Part shown: one piece after another, positions 1 to 11,559 of the stretch
Layout of the letters: each line of letters opens with the position of its first letter
Position numbering within the stretch: position 1 is the stretch's first letter
Assembly: GCA_030340625.1 (NCBI GenBank)
Contig: JAOPHQ010006539.1
Coordinates: 311,501 to 375,500, forward strand
DNA from: Merluccius polli
Taxonomy: Eukaryota > Chordata > Actinopteri > Gadiformes > Merlucciidae
Reading direction: 5' to 3'
DNA: 64,000 bases
Translations under genes and position numbers: made by a program
Notes under the pieces: model-generated
Database searches by the model: none
What the model was told of the DNA's origin: nothing
What the model saw: only the letters and a program-made list of their open reading frames with translations

Positions 1-1195
1 CCAACACGGATTCTTTGAAAAGGTACTAGTTCCTAACAGTGCCAGAACCTTCTTTAAAATAAAGAACAAACAACTGATTCAATTGTTGAAATTTAACATA
101 TTTGTTAAGACATGAGCATCTTAGGCTTCTCGAAAAAGTATAGACCTATTTAAACAAATAAAATGATCACTGTCGGTTATAAAAAATAATGTCTTTCTTT
201 ATAGTTTGTTACTCTTTCCATTTGTGATAGTAAATTATAGCATAACATATAGGGGCTGTAGACTTTTCAACTTTTCCCACCGGATTGCATTCCTTTTCCT
301 CAGTGCCTAGAAACCACAAACACAAGAAGCGCATTTGTTTGGAAATCTCTGCGAAAGAAACGATCAACACTTTGGAAAGAAAGAAGCATGTTCACTGAGG
401 AGGTAAAGTGAAATTGGCATTATTTTATTTGGGAACAGGCAAAAGCTATTGTAATGGTGTGCATTGCATAGTAATACCATAGTTGAAATATTGCTTCGCA
501 CAAACAAGTATCAGCAGCAGGGGTTGGCGTCGGGGTGGAGGGGGGAGTAGAAGAACACATTAGGAGGAAAAAAAGTTCATTTATTCATTTAGTCTAGTGG
601 AGACATGAAAGCAGCATACAAATTATTTAGTATGTACTACTACTACTATTATTTAGTATGTACTACTAACCCAGCAAACTGGGTTAGTAGCCTGACTGGA
701 TCGCCTGGCGAGTCACGACATGAGGTTTATTCAGGTAGTATACTCAATGCAAAAACATAGCACGCAGATATAAGTAGTGTCATCAGATTGGCTTTACGTC
801 GGTTGTTCCACCATCCACCATTTCACCATGAATGTGTCATCCCTTATATTTATGTTGTGCAGCGTCAAGTATGTAATCAAATTGTTAACTATTTCCCCCC
901 TTATACAAAATAGTTTTATTGCACTTGTTACATGTGCTGCTGTCATTTTTGACAGAGGATTGTTGCATAACTGAAATGAGGCACAGAAAAAGAAATGACA
1001 AAATTGTGTGTCTACATTAAAACGATGTACATATCAGAACACAGGGGAACATTTGTTTGATTTCTAGTTTATCTTGTACCAAAGCCCATCTTGTGTTCAT
1101 ATGTTTGGATTAAAAATGTATAAATACCAACAATAGCTATGCGTATGTGACAGAAAGGGAAACGAGCTATAGTGAGAGAAAAATGTGGGGTAGGG
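1..1195. other. Non-coding stretch, nothing recognised
   Basis: No gene or repeat family is recognised here. The only clear structure is a perfect 12-bp inverted repeat with a 4-base loop at 663-690. The small reading frame at 777-974 has no recognisable domain. The stretch lies on the 3' side of csnk1d, so it may be intron or 3' flank of that gene. Confidence 0.5.
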
Positions 1196-2830
1196 TAGGG
1201 ATGCCCCGGTCGACTGGCCATCAATCAGTGACTGGCCGGTCAATGTGCAGATTACAGGAGCCGATCACGTGACTTAAAAACTATTGTGCACAAGACGAAT
1301 TGTGGACAAGACGCGCCTTCATTATGTTCATTCACTAAATGCTTGTCTGCATAATTGCTCTTTAAATTGCCCTGACTCAATAAAAGGTAGGCTACACCTA
1401 ACCATAGACATATAGCCTGTTTCTAGGGATGCACTAGACTCGCATAGCAAGCCCTATCTCCACACTTCGTTTTAGCGCTGTGCCAGCGCTGGATAAAGGT
1501 CTGGCGGAACTCACCATCATTCTGGTATCGGGGAAAAAATACTGGGCATTAGTATCGGACGGATACAGGCCCAAAATGTGGTATCGAGTATCGGTGGCTG
1601 GAGTCTATGCATGGCACTGATACTTGTCTTTTTTTTCTCTCAAATATAGTGAAATTGCAGCTGCCATTTAGCCAAAAGAGAGATAATGAAAGATAAGATA
1701 TGCTTGTGCGAATGCACAAGCGTATGTTGGCGATCGCACCATTTTTATAATCAATTCACATGCAGTAAAATCAGTTTAACCGGAATTCATTAATCGGAAT
1801 TCAGTATCGGCCCATTCAAAGATATGTCGACTCGGAATCGGTAATGAAAAAGTGGTATCGGTGCATCCCTACCTGTTTCATTGATCTTGCTTATAGGATG
1901 CAATAACCAGCCTGCATCTCACTGGAGAAGGTTTGCGCAAAAGAGTAGTCCTAAACTTGTCATTATTCAAATATCCCCATGTTAGTTGGAACTATTGAAA
2001 TATCTATAACCTCATAGGACAAGGCTGCTCTCCACTAATTCCTTCTGTTTTATGTGAAACTAACTGGCTACTACTAACTGGCTGCAAGACAAGTTTCTCT
2101 TGGGACAATAAACTGAAACTGAACAGAACTGAACTGGTACTCCGCCGCTTTAATGGAAGATAAGTGAATGTCGAAAAAAATTATGTCTCTAAACGGCATA
2201 ACCAAGCATTTCGTAGTCAAACGATTGCAGCCACAGCAATTACATGGCAACATAGTTCATACAATGTGAAGCAAAACAAGGCTTTCTTGAAACCTAGACT
2301 TTATAACAGCGCTGTCCACTGTAACTGAACCCCCGGTCTGAGCTTGTGAGTGAAGCCGTTGACAGCACTCCTTTCATGGGCACGGATTTCACAAAGAGTC
2401 GGTGTGTTGCGCGAAAACAGTTCCATTCTAATTTCTGGCATAGGCAGCCAGAAAAGCCTATGAAAAGCTTATAGGCGATATCAACCTAAAAGAGGAGTCA
2501 ACAGCAGGAAACAAGATGGGCTGCATGTATCAGACACAAATGAGGATACCTCATTTAAAATAATGTATTATATTATAAAATAATCTTGATTTTCTTCCAT
2601 AATATAGTACTAGGTTTTATATAGGTCTGTGTGGCAGCACTGCGTTTATGAACCTAGGCTGCCCCAGTTTTAAAGGAATTTGTGAAAACAATTGACAATT
2701 CTAGCCAATTTAACTGTAAAAAAACCCATAAAAAATAAATCGGTGATCGGCATCGGATCAGCCAATCAAACATTAAAAAGAAATTGGTGATCAGTATTGG
2801 CCTAAAAAAAACCTGATCGTTGCATCCCTA
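1196..2830. mobile_element. hAT-like non-autonomous element (outer, nested)
   Basis: The left end begins TAGGGATGCC and the right end finishes TTGCATCCCTA, short inverted termini of the hAT MITE type. The flanking 8-mers match only in part (GGGTAGGG and GAGTGGTG), so the target duplication is decayed or the pairing is inexact. A second MITE lies inside (1424-1871) and a third abuts the right end (2832-3517). No coding capacity is visible. Confidence 0.5.
1424..1871. mobile_element. hAT MITE, 448 bp, nested
   Basis: The ends are TAGGGATGCAC and GTGCATCCCTA. The element is flanked by a perfect 8-bp duplication CCTGTTTC at 1416-1423 and 1872-1879. Eight-base duplications are the hAT signature. 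The interior contains motifs of the GGTATCGG type that recur in several fish hAT MITEs and encodes nothing recognisable. Confidence 0.8.
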
Positions 2831-2831
2831 G

Positions 2832-3517
2832 TAGGGGTGGGCGGATCGATATAAATAATCGATACTATCGATGCCAAAGCTGGTATTGGTATCTGATCGA
2901 TACAATTGTAATAGTATCGATAGTTTAATTCAAATGTCTCCTCTACGTTCACTATTCTTTGCTCGTGTCTCCGACTCGCCTATAATCCTGAGCAAACGCT
3001 GTTTTCACATCTTGAACGAACGCCTTGCTCTTCCTCCCCAAGCCTCCTGCCGCTCTGCTGTGATTCGTTGTCGTGCCGTCACGTGGCTCACTAACGTAAC
3101 ACGTAGAGGAGCAGCGGAACCCCTAGGGGGGGCTCAGGGAATGTAATTGCACAGCTATGTGTTGTTGGTTTGTTCTTCAGTTATAATTGCGTGCACATTA
3201 TTTCATTTGCTTTTAAAAGCAGAAAAAAGGGAGAGATTTTTGTTATTTTTTTGTTATTTTTTTCTTGTTTTAAAAAAGGCTGTAAAGAATTCATTCTACA
3301 GTGAATAATAACTAATAATTTTGTGCACTTCAATACATTAATAAAAAATATGTCCTAAAGAATTGATCATTGATTCATAATGACATACTGTTCTCCCCTA
3401 CACAAAAGATTTTTTTTTAAGTAAAAAGTATCGTATCGGTATCGGTATCGGCAATACTGACCCTATATGTACTTGGTATCGGATCGATACCAAATTTTAC
3501 AGTATCGCCCACCACTA
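2832..3517. mobile_element. hAT MITE, 686 bp
   Basis: The termini are TAGGGGTGGGCGG and CGCCCACCACTA. The flanking 8-bp duplication ATCCCTAG is perfect (2824-2831 and 3518-3525). The duplicated target is the terminal sequence of the outer element 1196-2830, so this copy landed in the end of an older hAT element. The interior is rich in CGATA/TATCG motifs. Confidence 0.85.
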
Positions 3518-3525
3518 ATCCCTAG

Positions 3526-4177
3526 AGTGGTGTTGGGCTAATGAGTTATGTCACACCAGTAAGCTGTTTGCGTGAGTTGTGTAGAAGTTCATTTCTGATG
3601 CAAGGCATGTGACAGCCTTAAGCCTAGAGGAAGTTAGACGGAATGCAATTTGTTTGATTACATACTTCTTAGGGATGTGCATCTCTCCTATCAAGCACGA
3701 TTCGATATGCATCTCAATACAAGGGCTCAGACACAACAATACTTTTAGTTTGAAACAATTTGTTTTGAAAATCGATGTTTTCTGTTCTGTTTGAAAATGT
3801 ATGTGATTCAGTTAAATTCGATACTTACATTTGTTAGATTTAGGGATGCTGAACACGTTAGATGTAAAATAAAAGTATACTTAATAAAAGAAATCCAGCA
3901 ATCAAAAAATAGCACTCGACATTTGCTGGTACATTTGGCAAGTAAGCCTACTGAATGATTAAAATGTAAGCCACAAAATAAAATTACAGAAAACATGTAA
4001 TAAATAAAATAAGAAATAAAATAAAATATTTATAGATTTTTCAGTTTTACAAACAGGCAATAAAGTCACAAAGAACCCTCCCCCCTCCCTACAAAAAAAA
4101 GAGTAAAATAAGTATACTGGATGATGTAAAAAATACAAAAATAAAAGAAATACTGCTCTTACAAGATACATTTTTTT
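3526..4177. other. AT-rich non-coding stretch
   Basis: No gene is recognised. A hAT-like terminus (TAGGGATGTGCATC) starts near 3671, but its partner end could not be placed, so the element here is probably truncated. The rest is AT-rich and low in information. Confidence 0.4.
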
Positions 4178-5061
4178 CAGGGATGTCCGATATTATCGGC
4201 CCACCGATATTATCGGCCGATATTGGCATAAAAAATCAATATCGGAAAATATCGGTATCGGTTTTTTAACCGATACCGAAATCGATTTTGAAATAATTTC
4301 AGACATCTGTTATGTTTCAAGTGAGGACGTGGTTTGATGACATCATCAAACGCACCGCGCCGTCTCAATAACAAGCCTGGGTGTGTGCGGCCGTGTAGCG
4401 GGACGCTAGTTGTAGCTGTAGTTACCGGTATGTCGGTGGTTTGGAGTTATTTCAAAGTTTCTACGTTGAATAGTAAAATAGGGGTCAGCGCAACATACTA
4501 ACGCATTCTGCGAAACAGTCTCATCACAACCGGTTCAGGTCCGCTGTACCGCGCTCACATTATTTTATTTATTAATCCGCACTTCCAGACCGTCACCGGG
4601 GCTTCAGAGTAATGTGTCCGAGGAGAGTAGCCCTCTCCCGGACACACACGCTAGCTTTTACCGCTGTTTTGTTTTTTTAAATCCGCACTTCCAGACTGTC
4701 ACCGGGACTTCAGAGTAATGTGTCCGAGGAGAGTAGCTCTCTCCCGGACACACATGCTAGCTTTAACCGCTGTTTTTTTTTTTTTTTAATCTGCACTTCC
4801 AGACCGTCACTGGGGCTTCAGAGTAATGTGTCCGAGGAGAGTAGCCCTCTCCCGGACACACACGCTAGCTTTTACCGCTGTTTTGTTTTTATTTATTAAT
4901 CCACACTTCCACACTTCCGCTCGGCATAAAGCCTATTGCAATGAGTGTAAAGCGGAGGTTTCACGTGGCCGCATATATCGGTATCGGTTGATATCGGTAT
5001 CGGAAATTAAGAGTTGAACAATATCGGTTATCGGTTAAAAAGCCAATATCGGACATCCCTA
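4178..5061. mobile_element. hAT MITE with internal tandem repeats
   Basis: The ends are CAGGGATGTCCGATA and TATCGGACATCCCTA. The flanking duplication is ATTTTTTT on both sides (4170-4177 and 5062-5069). It sits at the 3' side of an L1-like LINE. The interior holds three tandem copies of a unit of about 110 bp. Part of this interior also occurs, inverted, inside the MITE at 39278-39765. Confidence 0.85.
4567..4890. repeat. Tandem repeat, 3 copies of about 110 bp
   Basis: Three successive copies of a unit run from CGCACTTCCAGAC through GTGTCCGAGGAGAGTAG to CCGCTGTTTT. They differ by a few substitutions and by the length of a T run. A related module with the same GTGTCCGA motif appears in the palindromic element near 25.9 kb. 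Confidence 0.85.
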
Positions 5062-5069
5062 ATTTTTTT

Positions 5070-7800
5070 CGTAAGTACACTGATATGCACCAAACATTTA
5101 AGGAATGCCAGCAATATGAATCAATGAAAGAATACAACAGATTAAAAAAGGAAAGTATACATATGTCCATAAACACTTGCAGGTTGTTCTCGACAAGTAA
5201 GACAGAAATGGTTGCCACATTTTATCAAAGGTTGCAGATCTGATTGAAACATTGAATCTTATCCTCTCCGTGTGCAATAAGTTGGTAATTTCTGCTAGCC
5301 AGGTTTTAAAAAAAGGCACATCTACTCTTTCCAGAGGGTTAAAATATTCCTCTTTGCAAAAACCATACCATATTGTAATGTCTTTTGTTGACAATGAGGT
5401 AGAGAAGATACATGTTGGGTCCCGCCCAGGATGGCATAATATGGGTCTGGTATAATGACAGTTGTATACTTCTGAAAATAACTAAAAAATGTCACTCCAG
5501 AACTTGTTTAGCCTGGGACCAAAAGAGGTAGCCCAGTGTGCCCTCTGCTGAGTTACAGGAGTGTATGAGTGTGGATTACTTTGAAATGAACCAGTTGGTG
5601 TCTGGAGATTATAGAGCAACTGTGAATAGCTTTAAGATAAATTTCCCAGCTTTCGTTACTAATTGTTATAACAAGATAATTTCCCCAGGCAGTTAGGGGG
5701 CCGATTCATAATGGTGTACAATTCGTGGGGAGGCTGGTGGAGTAGATTCAAAGTTTAATATATTTGTGCATGTGTAGTCTCTAATCTGGAGGTAACGGAA
5801 GAAGTGTGATGTTGGGAATGTATATTGGGAATGTATGTGTGTATGTTGGGAATGTATATGTATCTATTCCTTTTAGTTGTGCGAAGGAGGCAAAATTATT
5901 ATCTATGTAAAGGTCCCAAGAGTGCAAAGTTGCTGCATTTAGTGAAGGAGGGAAGGCACGATTATGATGTATGGGAGTACAGCAAGACGTTTGAGGTAGC
6001 TTAATCGTTTTCCTTATTTGATAGATTCTTAAAAAATGTTTAACAATGAAATTATTACCTGTAACGGCGGTCGAGGGTTTGGTTACTGAAAACAGAAGGG
6101 CAGGAAGACAACTGTTCAAGATGTCCTGTTCAATAGCAAGCCATGAGGGGATGGAGCTGGTAATTTTGGGCTCTAGAATTTGCAGCCCAATAATAGTGCT
6201 GGAAATTAGGGAGGTTTAGACCCCCCATGGCTTTGGGCTTAGTTGTGTTTTTTAGATATACGGTTTGTTTTGATTCCCCATATAAATGGCATGGCAATAG
6301 AAATCCAATCCAGTAACTAAAAACGTTTTTGGGTAAACATATAGGAAGATTTTGGAAAAGATATAGCAGCCTGGGGAGGGCTACCATTTTGACCGCATTA
6401 ACACGGCATCATAGACAAAGGTAGCAATCTCAATGTTGGATTTCAACTTTTCTATCGCCTTTAAATAGTTAATCTTGTGAATCAATTATGGAACTTTGGG
6501 TATTGTAACACCTAAGTATTGGGTTAGTAAGAAAGAACCCAGTAAGAAGTAAGAAAATCGGTGCTCAAGTCACCATTAAGCATGAATTCACTTTTATCCC
6601 AGTTTATAGTCTAACCAGAGAGCCCCCAATTGTTTTAATGAGCTCTAACAGTGGAGGCAGGGATTTTTCTGGATGGGACAGGAACAAAATCACATCATCT
6701 GCGTAGAGTTATATGTGATGGTCTTTACCTTGTCTAAAAGTAATGAAGGGTGATTTCTTATACTAATAGCAAAGGGCTCTAGCGCAATTGCGAATAATAA
6801 AAGGGATAAAGGGCAACCTTGTCGGCACGAGTGTTGTAATGGAAAAGAGGAGGATTTATTAGTTAGTAATAACTGAGGCCATCGGGCAGGCGTATAGCAT
6901 TTTAACCCAGGAAGTAAAATTATCACCCAAATCAAACTCTTTCATCACTGTTAGACTATACCTCCATTCCACCTGGTCAGGGTTAGGGTTAGGGTGCTTG
7001 ATTCCCGCATCTCTCAATTTCTTTTTGGCACCATCAAAGGCTCTGCGTTGTTCGGATACCTCAGGGAAGTAATCTGGAAATATGTTGATCCGGGCCCCAT
7101 TGTAAGAGGGACTGTAGATGGGTGAACTTCAAAATATTCTTCTTCTCTGGAAAGTGGTGGATCTTGGCGATCATGGTTCGTGGACCTGCAGCTGAGGATT
7201 GTGCGCCTATGCGATGCGCTCAGTCCACTTTGAGGCCGTTGGGGAAGTTATTCGGACCTAGGAGTTTAGATAGGATTTCTGCTACGAATTGGGTCGGCCT
7301 GCCGTTCTCAATCTTTTCTGGTAAGCCTGTGATTTTAATGTTCGAACGTCTTGATCTACCTTTGAGGTCTACGAGGCTTTTGCTTCGTAGTGGTATTGGT
7401 TTCCATCAATTCCTCACACCTTTTCTTGAGATCGGTAATTCGGGTCTTGTGGTTGCTCCCGCAATCCGTCTAAATCAGCAATACACGTTGCATGGTCAGC
7501 CAGGGATTATTTGCCTAGCTGTAATTTTGAGTCCAGTGTTCATGTCTTCTTCTAATTTCTCGATAGCTGTCAGCATGATGGACAGTGACGGTTCTGTGCC
7601 TTTTGAGCTGGTGGTACTAGCTAGTGAGTTAGTAGCGTCACTAGCCAGTTCCGCTAGGTTGCTAGCATCTTTGTCTTCTATAGCAATAAAAGTAGCTTTA
7701 CCTTCTTTTTTGGAAGTTGAAGGTGTTGGTGTGTTTCCCAGAGTTGCTCATCGTTCATTTTGATGGCGAAAGTTTGAGGTTATTAATTATTTTTAGCGAG
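5070..7800 (-). mobile_element. Degenerate L1-like LINE (ORF1 and ORF2 remnants)
   Basis: Read on the minus strand, the 5' part (about 7790 to 7000) resembles an L1 ORF1 protein, with the phrases PRTMIAKIHHF and YNGARINIFPDY. Then come ORF2 reverse transcriptase pieces with RQGCPLS..LFAIALEP (6690-6935), then the C-terminal phrase LYLFQNLPICLPK with GGLNLPNFQHYYWAA (6130-6387), and finally a tail with FDKMWQPFLSYL (5098-5394). Frames are broken by stops and indels and large parts of ORF2 are missing, so it cannot be active. The sense strand is minus, the same as csnk1d. Confidence 0.8.
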
Positions 7801-7813
7801 GGTTCGGTGGATG

Positions 7814-7823
7814 AACACATCAT

Positions 7824-7860
<37 letters not shown>

Positions 7861-7902
7861 TCCCAGCTCACGTTCTCTTAGTGGCTGAAGAATCCAACGC
7901 TT
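7814..7902 (-). pseudogene. 28S rRNA fragment (about 89 bp)
   Basis: The reverse complement matches the conserved 3' domain of large-subunit rRNA, including AACGTGAGCTGGG, GACCGTCGTGAGACAGG and TTTTACCCTACTGATGATG, with a handful of differences. The rest of the rRNA gene is absent. It lies 12-15 bases from the 5' end of the L1-like LINE and in the same sense, so a chimera from template switching is plausible. A SINE derived from 28S rRNA is the alternative. Confidence 0.85.
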
Positions 7903-8601
7903 ACTATTGCGCGCACCCCCCCCCCCCGTCGGCCGGAGTGTTACAATCGCGCGCGCGCACCCCCCGCCCCCCCCGTCGGCCGTAGGTCCGCGGTGTGTTA
8001 CTATAATCCCCCCACTTGCTATCGTGAACAGACTTGAATGACTCTGAATGTGTCATCATTATATGATGACGTACGTGGGAAGATAGGCACTGTTAAAAGA
8101 CATGTCAAGTTGTGAAATATGCATAACCGGGTTGACTGCATGATATATAGTTGAAAAGGGTTATGTTTTGGAGTGATCTTTTTTAATTGTGTTTTTAGAA
8201 ATGTCTTTACTTCTGGAACAGAACACGGAAGCACAGATGATTTGTAGATCAGCGTCACAGTTGAACAATTCGTTACAGACCAGTATGAGAAGCTTTTTGG
8301 AAGGTAGATGAGATTTTGGAAGGTAAAACTAGAAAAAAGACACCAATTAATTACAAAAAATGTTTCGGGAATCTGTGATTTATAACGTTTAAATCGATTT
8401 TCTGACGGATACATGTTACATTAGGATCGGTTGGGGTCCCGCCAACACTCACATCGTACAACATTTAAATCTTGGACCCACGCGTACTGGTGAATCATAA
8501 GATACCTTGATGCTTCTGTTGTAGATATTTTGAGTCAGCATGTTTTTTTTAAACAGCCAGCATCGCTGCTTGAAGAAAAGAAAAATACTTCTACTACTAA
8601 C
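7903..8601. other. C-rich tract and unassigned sequence
   Basis: Positions 7915-8010 contain alternating GCGC and long C runs with a CGTCGGCC motif that recurs in other repeats of this window (about 14.3, 28.1 and 36.4 kb). The remainder, including an open frame at 8019-8414 on the minus strand, shows no recognisable domain. Confidence 0.4.
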
Positions 8602-9853
8602 CAGGGATTAGAAACGGTTCAAAGAACGAAAACTGGAAACAAACATTTAAAGGCCGTGGTGCAGGTTAAACACCACTGTTGATTAATGGGTACATAAAGC
8701 ACTCAAGATATGTATATAAAGTTAGAAATGTCTCCAAAATGGTGTTAAAGTCCAGTTTTTGTAGTTTTTGGTAGTAACGGTTCTTTTTAACGCAATTCGG
8801 CAATGACGTCACGTGAGGGAGACGTGGTGGAAGGTAGCCTCAGCCTTGTACTAGAACTATGGCGTCTTCGTTAGAAAATGAAACCTGCACCATGGCCTTT
8901 AACTTAAAAAAACACTATCAAAATACATCTGCTATTGAAATTATTTTAATACACCACCACAGTAGCGCTATGCTACTATAAATGTAACTTTCAGTTTTGA
9001 TGTCGGGACGTCCCTGGCGGGCGGACATTATTGTTTAGCACATTGAACATGGGGTAACCCCCCCCCGGGCCGGCTACTAAACATTGGCGAAACAAACCTA
9101 TTTTAGTCTCAATAACAACATGCAACGGCGAAGGCCTTATTTCTAATTTCTCTTGAATTGTGGCAAAACCCACAATTAACATTTATGATGGCCCACAGCC
9201 ATATAATTTCAAACCGGTCAGACGTGAGAGGGCGAATGAGGAATTGCCGAGAGCCGATGGCCGTCAAAGACAAGTAAATGCATGGTCAGAGGAGAATGAG
9301 TGGAGAGTGGTGAAGTGTCCTGGTGAGCTAGCTATCATTTAGAAACGCAGCAACGAGCGCTGGAGCTAGTCTATGAACAGCAGTGCATAGGGTTGCCAAC
9401 CGTCCCTTGAAAAACGGAACCGTCCCGTATTTAGAAACAAAAGCACCCGTCCCGTATTGAGCTGAAAAGGAACGCACTTTGTCCCGTATTAATGTGAGAG
9501 TCAAAAAATAGTCAGTAAAATGCCAATGGAAAATGAATAACAGGGTGCTTTATATGGACATGTACGGTAAAGTTGTTTCCGGCCCTGTCCTGTTCTGTGA
9601 CCAATGAGCTGACAGCATATTCACACACGAGTATGACGATACAGAATACGCTCATCCCATTGGTCGAGGTACTGTCGCTCACGGAGAAGATAGTGGAAGA
9701 CAACAAAGCAGCATGGGTGACGCTGACAGTGACACAGACGCCGGCACTGCTTTACGGGGCGGTACACCTTCGAGCAGCAATGCGACTAGTACATCAACTA
9801 CTGCAAGTACTGTTGACTTCATAAGTTGTTTTTTTCTGTTAAGGCTATCAGGC

Positions 9854-9884
<31 letters not shown>

Positions 9885-10846
9885 TTATCTATTTATCTGT
9901 ATAATCTGCTGAACAATCTCTTACTAGTCTCTCTCTACTCGTCTCTCTCAATGGTCTCAAGGTGGGCTTTGGTCTGTCGTCTCCCCGACGTGACGTCATG
10001 CAATGCATTGTGGGGGAAATGAGAATCAATCGCAAACTGCTAAAATAGTAGCTACTTTTTCGTATTATATTACGTTTTGTGATACCCAACAACATCAAAT
10101 ACAATGAATAACAGTTTAAATGTTTATTACCAACAAGCTAATGCACAAATTCATTAGAAAATTAAACATGCACCACGGCCTTTAAGGATGAACTTGAACA
10201 AAAACAAATTCAGTTGTTACGGAGTGAAAACGCTATTTTCAATTTTAGATAACCGGTTAATAACTGTTCTTGAAATGTTCTTGCGGATACATTTTCAAAG
10301 GAAGTTCTATTCCGGAAGTGGTTGAATTGTTGCCCGTGCGGGATTCCCCAGACCGCCTGTTATTATTATTATGCCAGATAATGGGCCATATCTCCCTTGC
10401 CCTGTATTCAACTGTGAGGTGGTAAGATTATATTTAGCCTTCACCTGCACCCACACCCATCCAATTAGTGTTGTTTAATAACATTTGTAGCGGCAGCATG
10501 TTCGAATAGTTTCTTTGCATTAATACCCATTTTAGATTAGTTTTTTCACCTCGTCTATTTGGAATGTGGAGAGGGTGGGGAGGGGCTGTCAGGCTACATG
10601 CAGGTAAAACAAAATCTGGTGTGTTACTCATTCAGCCTTGTGCAAAGTTGCAAATCATTTGTCGTTTCTTTCTTTCTGATGCTTATCGATATAGCAATAA
10701 TTTTGTAAACATTTGTTATTAACCGTTCTCTTATAAGGTTCTACCCGGTTATTAATTAGAGGAGAAGCCTAGGAACACTGGAACGGAAAAATTATGTTTC
10801 TGCTCAGAACGAACCGAACTGAAAAACATTCCGTTTTTAATCCCTG
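8602..10846. mobile_element. hAT-like composite element
   Basis: The ends CAGGGATTAGAAACGG and CCGTTTTTAATCCCTG are inverted copies of one another. The flanking 8-mers CTACTAAC and CTACAAAA match at six of eight positions, so the duplication is imperfect. The interior includes a piece beginning GGGTTGCCAACCGTCCC at 9390 (another repeat family), an AT run at 9854-9880, and a module at 8976-9111 that recurs inverted at 11088-11200. No intact gene is present. Confidence 0.6.
9854..9880. repeat. (AT)n microsatellite
   Basis: A run of about 13 AT dinucleotides. Confidence 0.95.
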
Positions 10847-11087
10847 CTACAAAACATGTTAAACTTTCTTTGATGAGGGCAGCAACCAGGGGTGCAAACG
10901 TGTACTTAAGTAAACGAGTACTCATAAAGCAACGATGAACAATTAAAACAATATTGTAATTGGAAATCGTTTTGTCATCTTATAAATACATTTTATATAA
11001 TTTTGATATGTATTTTGGCACAGGTTTGAAGCAGGATATATAATTAAATAGTTAAAAATAAAGTCTTTGCAGTGTCATATTGTTGTT

Positions 11088-11200
11088 GAGACTAAATAGG
11101 TTAGTTTGTCAACATTTAGTGGCTGGCCTGGGTAGGTGAAGTTTCCCTGTGTTCGACGCCCCGACATCAAAACTGAATGTGAAAGTTATAGCATCTTATA
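11088..11200. repeat. Inverted copy of the module at 8976-9111
   Basis: The reverse complement reads CAGTTTTGATGTCGGG and then CTAAATGTTG to TTTAGTCTCAA, matching the order of the 8976-9111 segment with many substitutions. It lies outside the hAT-like composite, so it is an independent copy. Confidence 0.6.
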
Positions 11201-11348
11201 CCATGGCCTGGGTGAATACTCGATTCTGATTGGCTGGAGGGGTGGTGATTAACTTTTGATAACTGCACGGCTATGACGTGATCGTAACATAAGCAGTCTT
11301 ATTACTGGTCTTTGCTACATAACTTTACATTTAAGAACAGAAAAGAGA

Positions 11349-11535
11349 GATGGAGGATGAAGAGAGACCAGAGATGAACTTGGGCAAAACACTGCCCAAG
11401 AGAGGAGCAGTGTTTGGTTTTAAAAAAATCTGACGAAGACCAAAAGACTTCATACTGCAAAGTTTGTCAAGCTACCGTTGTTGCCGGCGGTGGTAACACT
11501 AACAACTTATTCCATCCCCATCAACAGAAAACATG
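11349..11535 (+). pseudogene. BED-type zinc finger fragment of a hAT transposase
   Basis: The plus strand encodes a ZBED-like start: an acidic lead-in, KRGAVFGFKKS, then a Cys-X2-Cys pair (SYCKVCQ), GGNTNNL, and histidines in HPHQQ. Only the N-terminal finger remains. The reading frame then enters the tail of a LINE near 11560. It is a broken piece of an autonomous hAT, not a host gene. Confidence 0.65.
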
Positions 11536-11559
11536 TTTTGGAATATACCAAGAATGTAT

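Noticed and set aside
7122..7763. 213-codon open frame on the plus strand
   Set aside because: It is antisense to the L1-like ORF1 on the minus strand, which carries the recognisable motifs.
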